From the NCBI RefSeq assembly GCF_014145675.1, contig NZ_JACGZW010000002.1:372001-436000 (forward strand): a DNA stretch of 64,000 bases. Direction: 5' to 3'. A program made the translations under genes and the position numbers. Positions 33,513 through 41,906 of this stretch are shown here, one piece after another. How positions within the stretch are numbered: the stretch's first letter is position 1; the number at the start of each line of letters is the position of its first letter. The notes below the pieces were generated by a model. The model ran no database searches, had not been told where the DNA came from, and saw only the letters and a list, made by a program, of their open reading frames with translations. Source of the DNA: Amycolatopsis dendrobii. Lineage in GTDB: Bacteria; Actinomycetota; Actinomycetes; Mycobacteriales; Pseudonocardiaceae.

Positions 33513-34790
33513 ATGAACACCGTCGAGCAGGCGGGCACGCTCGGGAGGCAGCGCTGGCTGCGGCTGATCCCGATCGTCTTCGTCACCTACAGCCTCGCCT
33601 ACCTCGACCGGTCGAACTTCTCGATCGCGACCGCGGGCGGGATGGCCGAGGAACTGAACCTCACGAGCACGACGTCCGGCCTGATCGCCGCGTCGTTCTT
33701 CCTCGGCTACTTCCTGCTGCAGGTCCCCGGCGTGCTCTACGCCGACCGCCGCAGTGTGCGCAGCCTGATCTTCTGGTCGGTGCTCGCGTGGGGCGTCCTG
33801 GCGACCGCGCAGGGCCTGCTCAGTTCGGTGCCGGTGCTGATCGCGGTCCGGTTCCTGCTCGGCGCGGTGGAAGCGGCGGTGCTGCCCGCGCTCGTCGTCC
33901 TGCTCGCGCGGTGGTTCACGAAGGCGGAACGCGGCCGGGCCAACGCTTTCCTGATCCTCGGCAACCCGGTCACGGTGATGTGGCTGTCGGCGGCTTCCGG
34001 GTACCTGATCGAGGCGACGTCCTGGCGCGGTATGTTCATCATCGAGGGAATTCCGGCGCTGATCTGGGCTTTCGTGTTCCGCGCGCAGGTCCGCGACCGG
34101 CCCGCCGACACGCCGTGGCTCGACCCGGCCGGACGTGCCGCGGTCGAGAGCGCGATCGCCACGGAACAGGCGCAGCTGCCGGAGCCGGCTGAGCGGCCGG
34201 TGCGGGAAGTGTTGCGGTCCAAGGCGGTTCTGCTGCTGGCGGCGCAGTATCTGTTGTGGAGCATCGGGGTTTACGGCTTCGTGTTCTGGCTGCCGTCGAT
34301 CGTCAAGGCGGGTTCGTCGGCCGGGATCGGCGCGACCGGTCTGCTGTCGGCGATCCCGTACGCGTTCGCCGTGGTCGCGATGCTGATCAACTCGCGCGGT
34401 TCGGACCGGTCCGGGGCGCGGCGGCGCTTCGTGTGGCCGTGGTTGCTCGCCGGCGCGGTCGCGTTCTACGGTTCGTACCTCTTGGGCAAGCAGCACTTCT
34501 GGTGGGCGTTCGTGCTGCTGGCGATCGCCGCGGTGGCCCTGTACGCGCCGTACGGCCCGTTCTTCGCGATGATTTCCGAACTCCTGCCGCAGCGGACCGC
34601 CGCGGTGGCGGTGGCCGTGGTCAACGCCGCGGGCGCGCTCGGCGGGTTCCTCGGGACCTACCTGGTCGGCTGGCTCGAATCCGCCACCGGCAGCACGGCC
34701 GCCGCGTTCTTGATGCTGGCGGGGACAATGGCCGCAGCCGCGGTGCTGGTGCTCGCGGTTCCGGCGAAGACGAAGGAAAGGCGAGTATGA
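33513..34790 (+). CDS. MFS transporter, anion:cation symporter type
   Basis: A 425-residue, 12-helix transporter. ATG 33513 follows ACAGGAG. FVTYSLAYLDRSNFSIA in helix 1 and the loop region near YADRRSVRS match the ACS family (phthalate, tartrate, glucarate and similar organic anions). The central loop carries PAEVRP/ERPVREVL-type charged sequence. Its stop overlaps the next gene's start (ATGA). With an IclR regulator and a 2-hydroxyacid dehydrogenase it probably imports a hydroxy- or keto-acid. Confidence 0.9.
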   Translation: MNTVEQAGTLGRQRWLRLIPIVFVTYSLAYLDRSNFSIATAGGMAEELNLTSTTSGLIAASFFLGYFLLQVPGVLYADRRSVRSLIFWSVLAWGVLATAQGLLSSVPVLIAVRFLLGAVEAAVLPALVVLLARWFTKAERGRANAFLILGNPVTVMWLSAASGYLIEATSWRGMFIIEGIPALIWAFVFRAQVRDRPADTPWLDPAGRAAVESAIATEQAQLPEPAERPVREVLRSKAVLLLAAQYLLWSIGVYGFVFWLPSIVKAGSSAGIGATGLLSAIPYAFAVVAMLINSRGSDRSGARRRFVWPWLLAGAVAFYGSYLLGKQHFWWAFVLLAIAAVALYAPYGPFFAMISELLPQRTAAVAVAVVNAAGALGGFLGTYLVGWLESATGSTAAAFLMLAGTMAAAAVLVLAVPAKTKERRV

Positions 34791-35680
34791 CCGCGCGTGT
34801 ACTGGTGCCCTGGTCCGACATTTCCGTTCCGGCCGAACTGAACGCGGTCGTCTGGGACGGCCGCGGCACCCCGCCGGACGGTCTCGACGACGTCGAGTTC
34901 TACGTCCTGCCCTACGACCAGGGCCCGGCGGCGGCCAAGCTCATCCCGGAACTGCCGTCGCTGCGCGCGGTCCAGACGCTGTCCGCCGGTTACGACAACC
35001 TGCTGTCGCTCGTCCCGTCCGGGGTGCAGCTGGCGAACGGCCGGGGCCTGCACGACCTCAGCGTCGCCGAGCACGCGCTCGCGCTGATCCTTGCCGCGCA
35101 ACGGTATTTCCCGCGCTGGTTCGCGCAGCAGCGGACCGGCTCGTGGGACCGGGCGCACACGCGCTCGCTCGCCGACTGCCGCGTCCTCCTGGTCGGCTAC
35201 GGCTCGATCGGCCGCGCCATCGAGCGGTACCTGGAAGCAGGCGAAGCCGAGGTGGTCCGGGTCGCCAGCACCGCTCGCGCCGGTGTGCACGGCATCGACG
35301 AACTGCCGGAACTCCTGCCGACCGCGGACATCGTCGTGCTGGTTCTGCCCGACACCCCGCGGACGCGCGGCCTCTTCGGCGCCGCGGAACTGGCTTTGCT
35401 GCCGGACACGGCGCTGGTCGTGAACGTCGGACGCGGCACCGCCGTGGACACTGACGCGCTCACCGCCGAGGTCTCCGCCGGCCGCCTGCGCGCCGCGCTC
35501 GACGTCGTCGACCCGGAGCCGCTGCCCGCCGACCATCCTCTGTGGACCCTCGACGGCGCGATCATCACCCCGCACATCGCCGGCGGTTCGGACTCGTTCT
35601 ACCCGCGTGCGAAGCGGCTGGCCGAACGGCAGCTCGCGCATTACGCGAAGGGCGAGCCGCTGGAGAACCTGGTCAACTGA
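34787..35680 (+). CDS. D-isomer-specific 2-hydroxyacid dehydrogenase
   Basis: A 297-residue NAD(P)-dependent enzyme starting at ATG 34787 in the transporter stop. The nucleotide fold starts at VLLVGYGSIGRAIERYL (G-x-G-x-x-G). LVVNVGRGTAVDTDAL carries the catalytic arginine region, LDVVDPEPLPADHPLW the glutamate region, and ITPHIAGGSDSF the catalytic histidine. It reduces 2-keto acids or oxidises D-2-hydroxy acids, probably acting on the imported compound. It overlaps the convergent phosphotransferase-like gene by 8 bp. Confidence 0.92.
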   Translation: MTARVLVPWSDISVPAELNAVVWDGRGTPPDGLDDVEFYVLPYDQGPAAAKLIPELPSLRAVQTLSAGYDNLLSLVPSGVQLANGRGLHDLSVAEHALALILAAQRYFPRWFAQQRTGSWDRAHTRSLADCRVLLVGYGSIGRAIERYLEAGEAEVVRVASTARAGVHGIDELPELLPTADIVVLVLPDTPRTRGLFGAAELALLPDTALVVNVGRGTAVDTDALTAEVSAGRLRAALDVVDPEPLPADHPLWTLDGAIITPHIAGGSDSFYPRAKRLAERQLAHYAKGEPLENLVN

Positions 35681-36554
35681 GCACGGCCGCGACGGCGGGC
35701 TGGTAGGCGGCGAACTGGGCCGGTGTCCAGTGCTCGGCGACGTCGTGCGTGACGATGCGGTAAATGAGCGCGCGGATCAGCATCTGCTGCCATTCCGGCA
35801 ACTGCGCCCAGCGGCCGATCAGGCTGGGATCCGCGTCGTACCAGCACAACGCGTCGGCGACGGCCACCGCGGCGGCCCAGGCCGGGGGACGCCAGTAGAC
35901 CGCCCAGTCGATCACCGCTGGCGGCTCTCCCGGTGCGAAGAGGACGTTGCCGGGGAGATCGCCGTGCACCGCCTGCGCGGCCGACTCGACCGGACGACGC
36001 GCCTCGAACAACGGGCGGAGGAGGTCACGAGCGGTCGCCGAGCCTTCGGGCGGCAATTCTCCCCAGGCCATCCGGTCTCCGACGGCCCAGGGATCCGTGC
36101 GGAAGTCGAGGAAGTCCGGACGCGGCAGCCGGGCGATCGCCTCATGGAACGCGATCCCGGCCCGGATCGCGTCGTCGGGCCGGGATGTGTCCGGGCGGCC
36201 GGAGACCAGCAAGCTCGCCTCCCAGCCGGGCGACGGATGACCGCCGGATGAATTCCGGACGGCGGATGCCCCGTTCCCGGCTATCCATTCTCCGTCGAGA
36301 GTCCGCAGCGGCCGGGCGATCCGGAACTCCGCCGACTCCGCCACCTCGGCGAGCGCCTCCGCCCGCCATCGCGTTTCCGGAGCGAACTCCACCGGTTTCA
36401 GCACGATGTCCCCGGCGCGCCAGGTCTCGCCTTTCCCGCCTTCCAGCCGAACCGGGACACCGGCACAGCCGAACGCGGCGAGCACGTCCGCGGGAGGTTG
36501 CTTGTTCAACCGTTCTACGCCCTTTCTCTCGGGTTTTCGCAGCTCCTTGCACAT
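35673..36554 (-). CDS. Actinobacterial TIGR02569-like aminoglycoside-phosphotransferase-fold protein
   Basis: About 293 residues from ATG 36554; a TTG start nearer NKQPPADVLAAF, with GAAAGG upstream, is possible. PPADVLAAFGCAGVPVRLEGG, KGETWRAGDIVLKPVEF and AVHGDLPGNVLFAPGEPPAVIDW (the kinase-like H-G-D-x-x-x-x-N and I-D motifs) resemble, from memory, the conserved actinobacterial TIGR02569 family of APH-like proteins. The true substrate of that family is not known to me. No neighbour suggests a pathway. Confidence 0.82.
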   Translation of the reverse strand: MCKELRKPERKGVERLNKQPPADVLAAFGCAGVPVRLEGGKGETWRAGDIVLKPVEFAPETRWRAEALAEVAESAEFRIARPLRTLDGEWIAGNGASAVRNSSGGHPSPGWEASLLVSGRPDTSRPDDAIRAGIAFHEAIARLPRPDFLDFRTDPWAVGDRMAWGELPPEGSATARDLLRPLFEARRPVESAAQAVHGDLPGNVLFAPGEPPAVIDWAVYWRPPAWAAAVAVADALCWYDADPSLIGRWAQLPEWQQMLIRALIYRIVTHDVAEHWTPAQFAAYQPAVAAVLS

Positions 36555-36766
36555 GTACCCAGAGCAACGCAAGGGGAGGAACGACTCCGACTGATGGTAG
36601 TAAAGCGCATTCAGGGGACCACCCACAGTGCACATGTGAGCCCTGTGTATGCTTCGCCATCGCTTGACTGGGTGGATTCTTCACCCGAATTGGTGGCCGT
36701 CGTGGTCGGGGAGATGTGGTCTCACGCGGTCCGTCGTTCGTGGTTCGGGACTGGATGGGAGAAAGC

Positions 36767-37939
36767 ATGCACGGCAGGTCAATTCTGGTCCGGGGAGGGG
36801 CCGCGGTGGTGTCCGCGGCAGCGGCGCTCATGATCGCCGCGCCGGTCGCCCTCGCCGACGACAACGCCCCCACGGCGCGCAGCGGCGCGGCCTCGGGCAC
36901 CTTGGAGCACGGCGGCACTTCTGGCTTCGACGTCAACGTCTCCGGCAAGGGCACGGTTCAGACGACGCTGTTCAACCTGAAGCTGTCCGACGGTGCCGTC
37001 TCGAAGATGTACTGCGTGCAGATCGAGGTCGGCGCGCGCTTCGGCGAGACGATGGTCGAACACGCCTGGAACGACTACCCCGACGCGAAGTCGCCGTTCC
37101 GCAAGAACAACAAGAACATCAACTGGGTGCTGCACCACAGCTACCCCTCCGAGGACGCGGCGTCGCTCGAGAAGACGCTGACCGACAAGGGCGCCAAGCT
37201 CCACGACGGTCTGTCCACGAAGGAAGCGCTGACCGCGACGCAGGCCGCGGTGTGGCACTACAGCGACGGCAAGGACCTCGACGCCGAGAACCCGCTGGCC
37301 AACGGCTCCCCGGACGAGGCGGCTGACGTCCTCGCGCTGTACAACTACCTGACCGGCGACGCCAACACCGGCGTCGAGGAGAAGAAGCCGACGCTGAGCA
37401 TCACGCCGGCCAAGGCAAGCGGCGAAGCGGGCACGAAGATCGGCCCGTTCACCGTCGCGACGACCGGCAGCGTCACCGACTTCACGAGCAAGCTCCCCGA
37501 GGGCGTGAAGGTCGTCGGCGAGAACGGCGAGGAGATCAAGTCCTCGGCGATCAAGAACGGCACGAAGCTGTTCCTGGACGTCGCGAAGGACGCGAAGCCC
37601 GGCACGGCCGAACTCGCGGTGAAGGCCGCTGGTGACGTCAACACGGGTCGCCTGTTCGTGGCCAAGAACTACGCGGACAAGCCGGCGCAGTCGCTGATCG
37701 TGGCGCAGTCGCAGAAGAGCACCGTCGAAGCCGCCGCGACCGGCACCTGGACCGAAACGGGCCCGGTGACCACCGCGCCCGCGACGACCGCCCCCGCGGC
37801 CGGCGGCAACAACTCGGGCCAGACCCCGCTGGCGAACACCGGCGTGAACGCCGCCCTGCCCATCGGCATCGGCGCAGCCCTGGTGATCGCAGGCGGCGCG
37901 ATGATCCTGGTGGTCCGCCGCCGTCGCAGCAACGCCTGA
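36767..37939 (+). CDS. Sortase-anchored surface protein with thioester (TQXA) domain
   Basis: A 390-residue protein. ATG 36767 follows GGGAGAAAGC. The signal peptide ends near residue 30 (AAPVALADD). The thioester domain spans about 70-200: Cys83 (KMYCVQIE) and Gln159 (ATQAAVWHYSD) are the pair expected to form an internal Cys-Gln thioester that covalently captures a surface amine. An Ig-like domain follows (about 210-320), then a T/A/P-rich stalk, the sorting signal LANTG, a membrane helix and RRRRSNA. LAxTG suits class E-type actinobacterial sortases. It is probably an adhesin-like wall protein. An intrinsic terminator follows. Confidence 0.92.
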   Translation: MHGRSILVRGGAAVVSAAAALMIAAPVALADDNAPTARSGAASGTLEHGGTSGFDVNVSGKGTVQTTLFNLKLSDGAVSKMYCVQIEVGARFGETMVEHAWNDYPDAKSPFRKNNKNINWVLHHSYPSEDAASLEKTLTDKGAKLHDGLSTKEALTATQAAVWHYSDGKDLDAENPLANGSPDEAADVLALYNYLTGDANTGVEEKKPTLSITPAKASGEAGTKIGPFTVATTGSVTDFTSKLPEGVKVVGENGEEIKSSAIKNGTKLFLDVAKDAKPGTAELAVKAAGDVNTGRLFVAKNYADKPAQSLIVAQSQKSTVEAAATGTWTETGPVTTAPATTAPAAGGNNSGQTPLANTGVNAALPIGIGAALVIAGGAMILVVRRRRSNA

Positions 37940-37963
37940 TTTAACGCATAACCCAGCTTTAGC

Positions 37964-37996
37964 AACGGGCCGGTCCTCTTAGGGCCGGCCCGTTTT
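37964..37996 (+). terminator. Intrinsic terminator of the thioester-protein gene
   Basis: AACGGGCCGGTCCT (37964-37977) pairs with AGGGCCGGCCCGTT (37981-37994; one T-G wobble) around a 3-base loop, and the right arm runs into TTTT (37993-37996). It lies 25 bp after the stop. Confidence 0.9.
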
Positions 37997-38122
37997 GCGT
38001 CCCCCGCCGCCCCGTCCGAGGCACGTGAGGGCCACCTGCAGGGACTCTGATTCCGTCAGGGGTCCCCCTCACGACCCGCTCGCTCGCTCGCCCCGCGCCC
38101 TCCGAGTTGTGCCCTCCGAGAT

Positions 38123-38210
38123 GTGCCCCAATGTGGCATTGGGTGCATCGCATGCACCGAACGCCACATTGGGTGCGTCTGACGCACCCAATGCCACATT
38201 GGGGCGCTAC
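38123..38210. repeat. Three-unit palindromic array, copy A
   Basis: Three 22-23 bp units separated by 7-bp linkers give a 30-bp period. Unit 1 (GCCCCAATGTGGCATTGGGTGC, 22 bp) and unit 3 are exact inverted copies. The middle unit (38154-38176) is the exact reverse complement of the middle unit in copy B. Confidence 0.85.
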
Positions 38211-38340
38211 CCGCCCTCAACCGGCGGCCGCAAGCACAACCCCGCCAACCACCCGAACCACGCGCCGGAAACCGCGGCCAGCGCACCCAACTCGAAGTGC
38301 ACCCACCACCACCCCCGCACCCCGATACGAAGCCGGAATG

Positions 38341-38397
38341 CGGTCTGGGGTGGCTTGTCAAGGCATCTTTCCCGCCTTGACAAGCCACCCCAGACCG
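38341..38397. repeat. 24-bp perfect stem-loop, copy A
   Basis: The left arm 38341-38364 and right arm 38374-38397 are perfectly complementary over 24 bp around the loop ATCTTTCCC. The core is CTTGTCAAGGC / GCCTTGACAAG. Four arm positions differ from copy B and all four are compensated on the other arm. Confidence 0.9.
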
Positions 38398-38461
38398 TCA
38401 TCACAATCAAGCTTCGGGGTGCCCCACGCAACCCCGCCCGCGATGCGCGACGCACGAGCAG

Positions 38462-39940
38462 TCAGTTCACGCAAGTAACCCCATCAGCTGTAATCTCCGG
38501 CGCACTTCCAGCGCCCCCAGCCGGAGGCTCCATAACCGCCGGAGCAGCAGCCGGATGCACCCCGGCATCATCCGAATACTTCTGCCCCAAATAAACCCGG
38601 AAATGATCCTTGTCCAGGGAACTGTCCGAAGCCACCGCAACCCCGCCAAGCTTCGTCGCAATAGCCTCAGCCTGACTGCGCTGCCCCCGCCCGTAGTAAA
38701 CGGTAGAAGTCCGCCGAGTAGCGCTATTGGTCACAGATCCCCGCTGATACCCAGCAGCGGCAAGCTTGTCCGCAACCCGGTTCGCCAGCCCGTCCACGCC
38801 AGAAGAGTTCCGCACATCCACCACATACCCGGCCAGCGCCGGATCCCCAGAAGCAGAAGACGGCGGCGCGGAAGCCGAAGACGACGGCGACGAAGCACTC
38901 CCGGTCTGCTCTCGGACAAACTTCTGCACCTGCTGAGGATCCACCTGCACCGCATCCCCGTCATTGGGCGTCTTCAGCGTAATGCTGACCACCGGCACGG
39001 TGACGAAGTTGATGCTCCCAGCGCTCATCCCGTGCAACTGCTGGGCAAACCCGAGCAAATCCCAGTTGGTATCGACAACGACAGCCTTCTTGACCGCCCC
39101 AATCAACGCATCCAGCTTGCCGGGGTCGGTAAGCGTCCCAGCGGAAAGAATGGTCTTAGCCATACTGGCCATAAAGACCTGCTGCCGCTTGATCCGATCC
39201 AGGTCCCCGTTGGGCAACCCGTGCCGCTGCCGCACGAACTGCAACGCCTGCGCCCCAGCCACATTCTGCGGCCCGGCGGCAAAATTAGCCCCAGAGTAAG
39301 AATCCCGAACCGGTGCCTTGAGGCAAACCGGCACCCCGCCAACGGCCTGGCTAACGTAGTAAAACCCAGCCAGGTTAACCGCCGCGTAGTGCGTAATAGT
39401 CAACCCGGTCAACTGCTGCACGGTCTCGATCGCCGTCTTGGCCCCAGCCTGAGCCGAGTCGGTCTCCAGTTGCGCCCCGGACTCGCCCTGAGCCTTCAAC
39501 TCGTTCTTCCGGGCGGTCTGCCCATAGGTATAAGCCGAGTTGATCTTGTGCTTCCCGAACTTCCCGGCAAGCTGGACATACGAGTCGCGCGGGATGGAGA
39601 TGGCGGTGGCGTTCCCGCCGCCCGCCGGGATGTGCACGACGATCATCGTGTCGGTCGTGTCGCCGCCGTCCTCGGCTCCGCCCGCGTGCAGTTGGTCGAG
39701 CACGTCCTCGGGCAGCGGGTTGCCCTCCGCGTCGGTGCGCGTGTCGAGGCCGACCATCAGGATGTTCTGCTCGTCCATCGGCGAGTTCGATCCGGAGCCG
39801 ATCACATCGGACCTGGTCAGGCCGTCGGTGATCTGGTTCAGCTTCGACCACGCGAACGCGGTGCCGCCGAGGACCAGCAGCGAAACTACGGCCAGGAGCA
39901 CCTGGGCGACGCGGAGCGCGCTGGAAGTCTTGCGACGCAT
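38462..39940 (-). CDS. LytR-CpsA-Psr (LCP) family protein with LytR_C domain
   Basis: A 492-residue protein. ATG 39940 follows AGGAAGAGGAA, which decides against a start 60 bp upstream. One N-terminal helix (VAQVLLAVVSLLVLGGTAFAW) anchors it outside the membrane. The LCP domain shows QNILMVGLDTRTDAEG, TDTMIVVHIP, ISIPRDSYVQL, HKINSAYTYG and VRQRHGLPNGDLDRIKRQQ, with the arginines and aspartates that hold polyprenyl-phosphate lipid. After an S/A/P-rich linker comes a LytR_C domain (DVRNSSGVDGLANRVADKL). LCP enzymes transfer glycopolymers such as arabinogalactan or teichoic-type polymers to peptidoglycan. Confidence 0.94.
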   Translation of the reverse strand: MRRKTSSALRVAQVLLAVVSLLVLGGTAFAWSKLNQITDGLTRSDVIGSGSNSPMDEQNILMVGLDTRTDAEGNPLPEDVLDQLHAGGAEDGGDTTDTMIVVHIPAGGGNATAISIPRDSYVQLAGKFGKHKINSAYTYGQTARKNELKAQGESGAQLETDSAQAGAKTAIETVQQLTGLTITHYAAVNLAGFYYVSQAVGGVPVCLKAPVRDSYSGANFAAGPQNVAGAQALQFVRQRHGLPNGDLDRIKRQQVFMASMAKTILSAGTLTDPGKLDALIGAVKKAVVVDTNWDLLGFAQQLHGMSAGSINFVTVPVVSITLKTPNDGDAVQVDPQQVQKFVREQTGSASSPSSSASAPPSSASGDPALAGYVVDVRNSSGVDGLANRVADKLAAAGYQRGSVTNSATRRTSTVYYGRGQRSQAEAIATKLGGVAVASDSSLDKDHFRVYLGQKYSDDAGVHPAAAPAVMEPPAGGAGSAPEITADGVTCVN

Positions 39941-40097
39941 CGGGGTTCCTCTTCCTGCCACATCCGGTGGTCGAAAGACCCACGGTAGCGGGCGTCTCAC
40001 CTGGACGGGTTACCGCTTACCCCAAATTGCGGAGAGGGCGCCCGGAATGTCGGACCGAGGGTGTATCTCCGCGGGCGGTCCGGTCTCGACTCTCATT

Positions 40098-40130
40098 CTA
40101 CAGCGATGTAGTTTTACTACAGCCGTGTAG
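40098..40130 (+). promoter_or_regulatory. Tandem BlaI-type operators, sites 1 and 2
   Basis: CTACAGCGATGTAG (40098-40111) and CTACAGCCGTGTAG (40117-40130) both fit CTACA-N4-TGTAG, the TACA/TGTA dyad of BlaI/MecI repressors. Their starts are 19 bp apart. The second ends 19 bp before ATG 40150, so bound repressor would block this promoter. Confidence 0.8.
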
Positions 40131-40149
40131 AAGCAGAAAGAGGTGCCCG

Positions 40150-41160
40150 ATGGCCCGCGTGGTGATCGTGTCCGCCCGGATCGGAGCGGGACACGACGGT
40201 GCCGCCAGGGAGCTGGACCGGTGGTTTTCCGGCCGCGGCGCACACGTCGTCCGCGCCGATTTCCTGGACCTGCTCCCGGGAAGGCTCGGCGAACTGCTCT
40301 GCGGCGCCTACCACCAGCAGCTGAACACCATGCCGCGCAGCTGGGACTGGCTCCTCAGCGCACTCGGCACCCCCGCGCTGGCTGGAGCCGCCCGCCGGTT
40401 CGCCGGGCTCGCCACGCCGAAGATGCGGGAGCTGCTGGGGGAGAACACCGACGTCGTCGTGTCGACCTACCCGCTCGCGACACATGCCGTCGCGAGGCTG
40501 CGGCGGTCGAACGAACTGACCGCGCCGCTGGTCGTCTACCTCACCGACCCGTCGGTGCACCGCCTGTGCGTGAGCCCGGACGCGACGCTCACCGTCGCTC
40601 CCAACGAAACCGCCGCCCGCCAGGCCCAAGCGCTCGGCGCCGGTCGCACGCTCGTCTCGCGTCCGCTAGTCGCGCCCACCTTCCGGCCCGCCGCCGGGAT
40701 CACCGAACGGCTGCGGCTCCGGCTCGCCTTCGGTCTTCCGCACGACGGCCCGCTCGCGCTGGTCGTGGCCGGCTCCTGGGGCGTCGGCCAAATCGGACAG
40801 ACCGCCGACGACCTCCTCGCGACCGGCCTCGTCGAACCGGTCGTAGTGTGCGGCCGCAATGAAGCGCTGGCGGAAAGACTGCGGAAAACCGGACATCGGC
40901 ACGTATTCGGCTGGGTCGACCGGATGCCCGAATTGATGCGCGCGTGCGATGTCGTGGTGCAGAACGCGGGAGGGCTGACGACGTCCGAGGCACTCGCGAC
41001 CGGCCTCCCAGTGCTGACCTACCGCTGCCTGCCCGGCCACGGCCGCGCGAACGCCGCCGTGCTGCACAACGACGGCATCGTGCCGTGGGTCCATTCGCCA
41101 AGCGAACTCACCGAGGAGCTGGAGTGGTTGCTGCGCCGACCGGTCAAGGCGGCCGGATGA
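40150..41160 (+). CDS. Glycosyltransferase, MGDG synthase / MurG-like (GT28 type)
   Basis: A 336-residue, two-domain GT-B enzyme. ATG 40150 follows AGAGGTG. The N-terminal VVIVSARIGAGHDGAARELDRWF is the hallmark of monogalactosyldiacylglycerol-synthase-type enzymes, followed by ADFLDLLP, DVVVSTYPLATHAVA and YLTDPSVHRL. The C-terminal sugar-nucleotide site includes GWVDRMPELMRACDVVV and QNAGGLTTSEALATGLPVL. It probably adds a sugar to a membrane lipid. It overlaps the deacetylase gene by ATGA and is under BlaI-type sites. Confidence 0.9.
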   Translation: MARVVIVSARIGAGHDGAARELDRWFSGRGAHVVRADFLDLLPGRLGELLCGAYHQQLNTMPRSWDWLLSALGTPALAGAARRFAGLATPKMRELLGENTDVVVSTYPLATHAVARLRRSNELTAPLVVYLTDPSVHRLCVSPDATLTVAPNETAARQAQALGAGRTLVSRPLVAPTFRPAAGITERLRLRLAFGLPHDGPLALVVAGSWGVGQIGQTADDLLATGLVEPVVVCGRNEALAERLRKTGHRHVFGWVDRMPELMRACDVVVQNAGGLTTSEALATGLPVLTYRCLPGHGRANAAVLHNDGIVPWVHSPSELTEELEWLLRRPVKAAG

Positions 41161-41906
41161 TCCGCGGTCTCGCCGCGGCAGCCGTCGCGCACGCAGCACC
41201 AGCGGCGTTCTTCGTGCCGCAGCTGAGAACGCCCAAACTGGCCGGACGAGGCGACCCCAGCCACGTAGCACTGACCTTCGACGACGGCCCGAACCCGCAG
41301 TCCACCCCGCAGTTCCTCCGAGAGCTCGAGAAACTGGACGTCCGCGCGACCTTCTTCGTGCTGGGCAGGGAACTGGCCGCGGCACCGGAATTAGGCCGGG
41401 AGATCGCCGCGGCCGGGCACGAGATCGCAGTGCACGGCTGGGATCACTGCTGCTTCCTGCGCCGCTCGCCGAAGGCCCTTCACGACGATCTGGCGCACAC
41501 CGTCGAGCTGATCGAACTCGTCGCAAACCGGCGACCCCAGTGGCTGCGCGCGCCGTACGGAGTGTTCAGCGCAAGCGCCTTGGTCTCGGCGCGCATGCTT
41601 GGACTTCGGCCCGTTTTATGGAGTACCTGGGGATTCGACTGGACCAGTCGAGCCACTCCGCGCTCGGTCGTGCGCACCGTGTGCCGAAAGCTGACCGGCG
41701 GCGGCACGATCCTGCTGCACGACTCCGACGTCGCCGCCGCGCCGGGAGCGTGGCGGTCAGCGCTTGGCGCAGTCCCGGTGCTGGTGTCGGAATGCCGGCA
41801 GCGCGGACTCGCCGTGGGTCCCCTGCGCGAGCACACAAGCGGCGTGCTGGGCGGTCTCGAGTCCGGAGTGGAGATCGGTCGCCGCGTCGAGCGTGCTGGC
41901 GGCTGA
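41157..41906 (+). CDS. Polysaccharide deacetylase (NodB domain)
   Basis: A 249-residue protein starting at ATG 41157 in the previous stop. NodB motifs are in order: LTFDDGPNP (catalytic base and metal Asp), HEIAVHGWDH (H-x4-H metal ligands), LRAPYGVFS and TILLHDSD. The N-terminus is a short hydrophobic A-rich segment. It probably removes an acetyl group from the glycan or glycolipid made by the upstream enzyme. Its last 150 bp overlap, on the opposite strand, the 3' end of the M56 peptidase gene. Confidence 0.9.
   Translation: MIRGLAAAAVAHAAPAAFFVPQLRTPKLAGRGDPSHVALTFDDGPNPQSTPQFLRELEKLDVRATFFVLGRELAAAPELGREIAAAGHEIAVHGWDHCCFLRRSPKALHDDLAHTVELIELVANRRPQWLRAPYGVFSASALVSARMLGLRPVLWSTWGFDWTSRATPRSVVRTVCRKLTGGGTILLHDSDVAAAPGAWRSALGAVPVLVSECRQRGLAVGPLREHTSGVLGGLESGVEIGRRVERAGG

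Larger units (their letters stand above)
38024..38458. repeat. Composite intergenic repeat, copy A
   Basis: This fills the gap between the thioester-protein and LCP genes. In order: a 50-bp palindrome with CGTGAGGG / CCCTCACG ends (38024-38073); the 88-bp three-unit array (38123-38210); a variable spacer; CCCCGATACGAAGCCG; the long stem-loop (38341-38397); then CACAATCAA...CTTCGGGGTG and a GCACGAG end. Copy B at 53659-54237 has the same parts in the same order and orientation. Open frames through it (MCPNVALGAS...) are judged spurious. Confidence 0.85.

Noticed and set aside
38123..38210. Three-unit array considered as a CRISPR array
   Set aside because: Only three units, 7-bp linkers in place of spacers, palindromic and inverted units, and no cas genes.
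37995..38594. Open frame with CPNVALGAS..APNATLGASDAPNATLGRY, and its counterpart at 53743-54330
   Set aside because: The 30-bp period of the DNA array gives a 10-residue repeat in any frame. The middle unit is inverted between loci, and the frames run through variable spacers and hairpins. A conserved small protein is unlikely.
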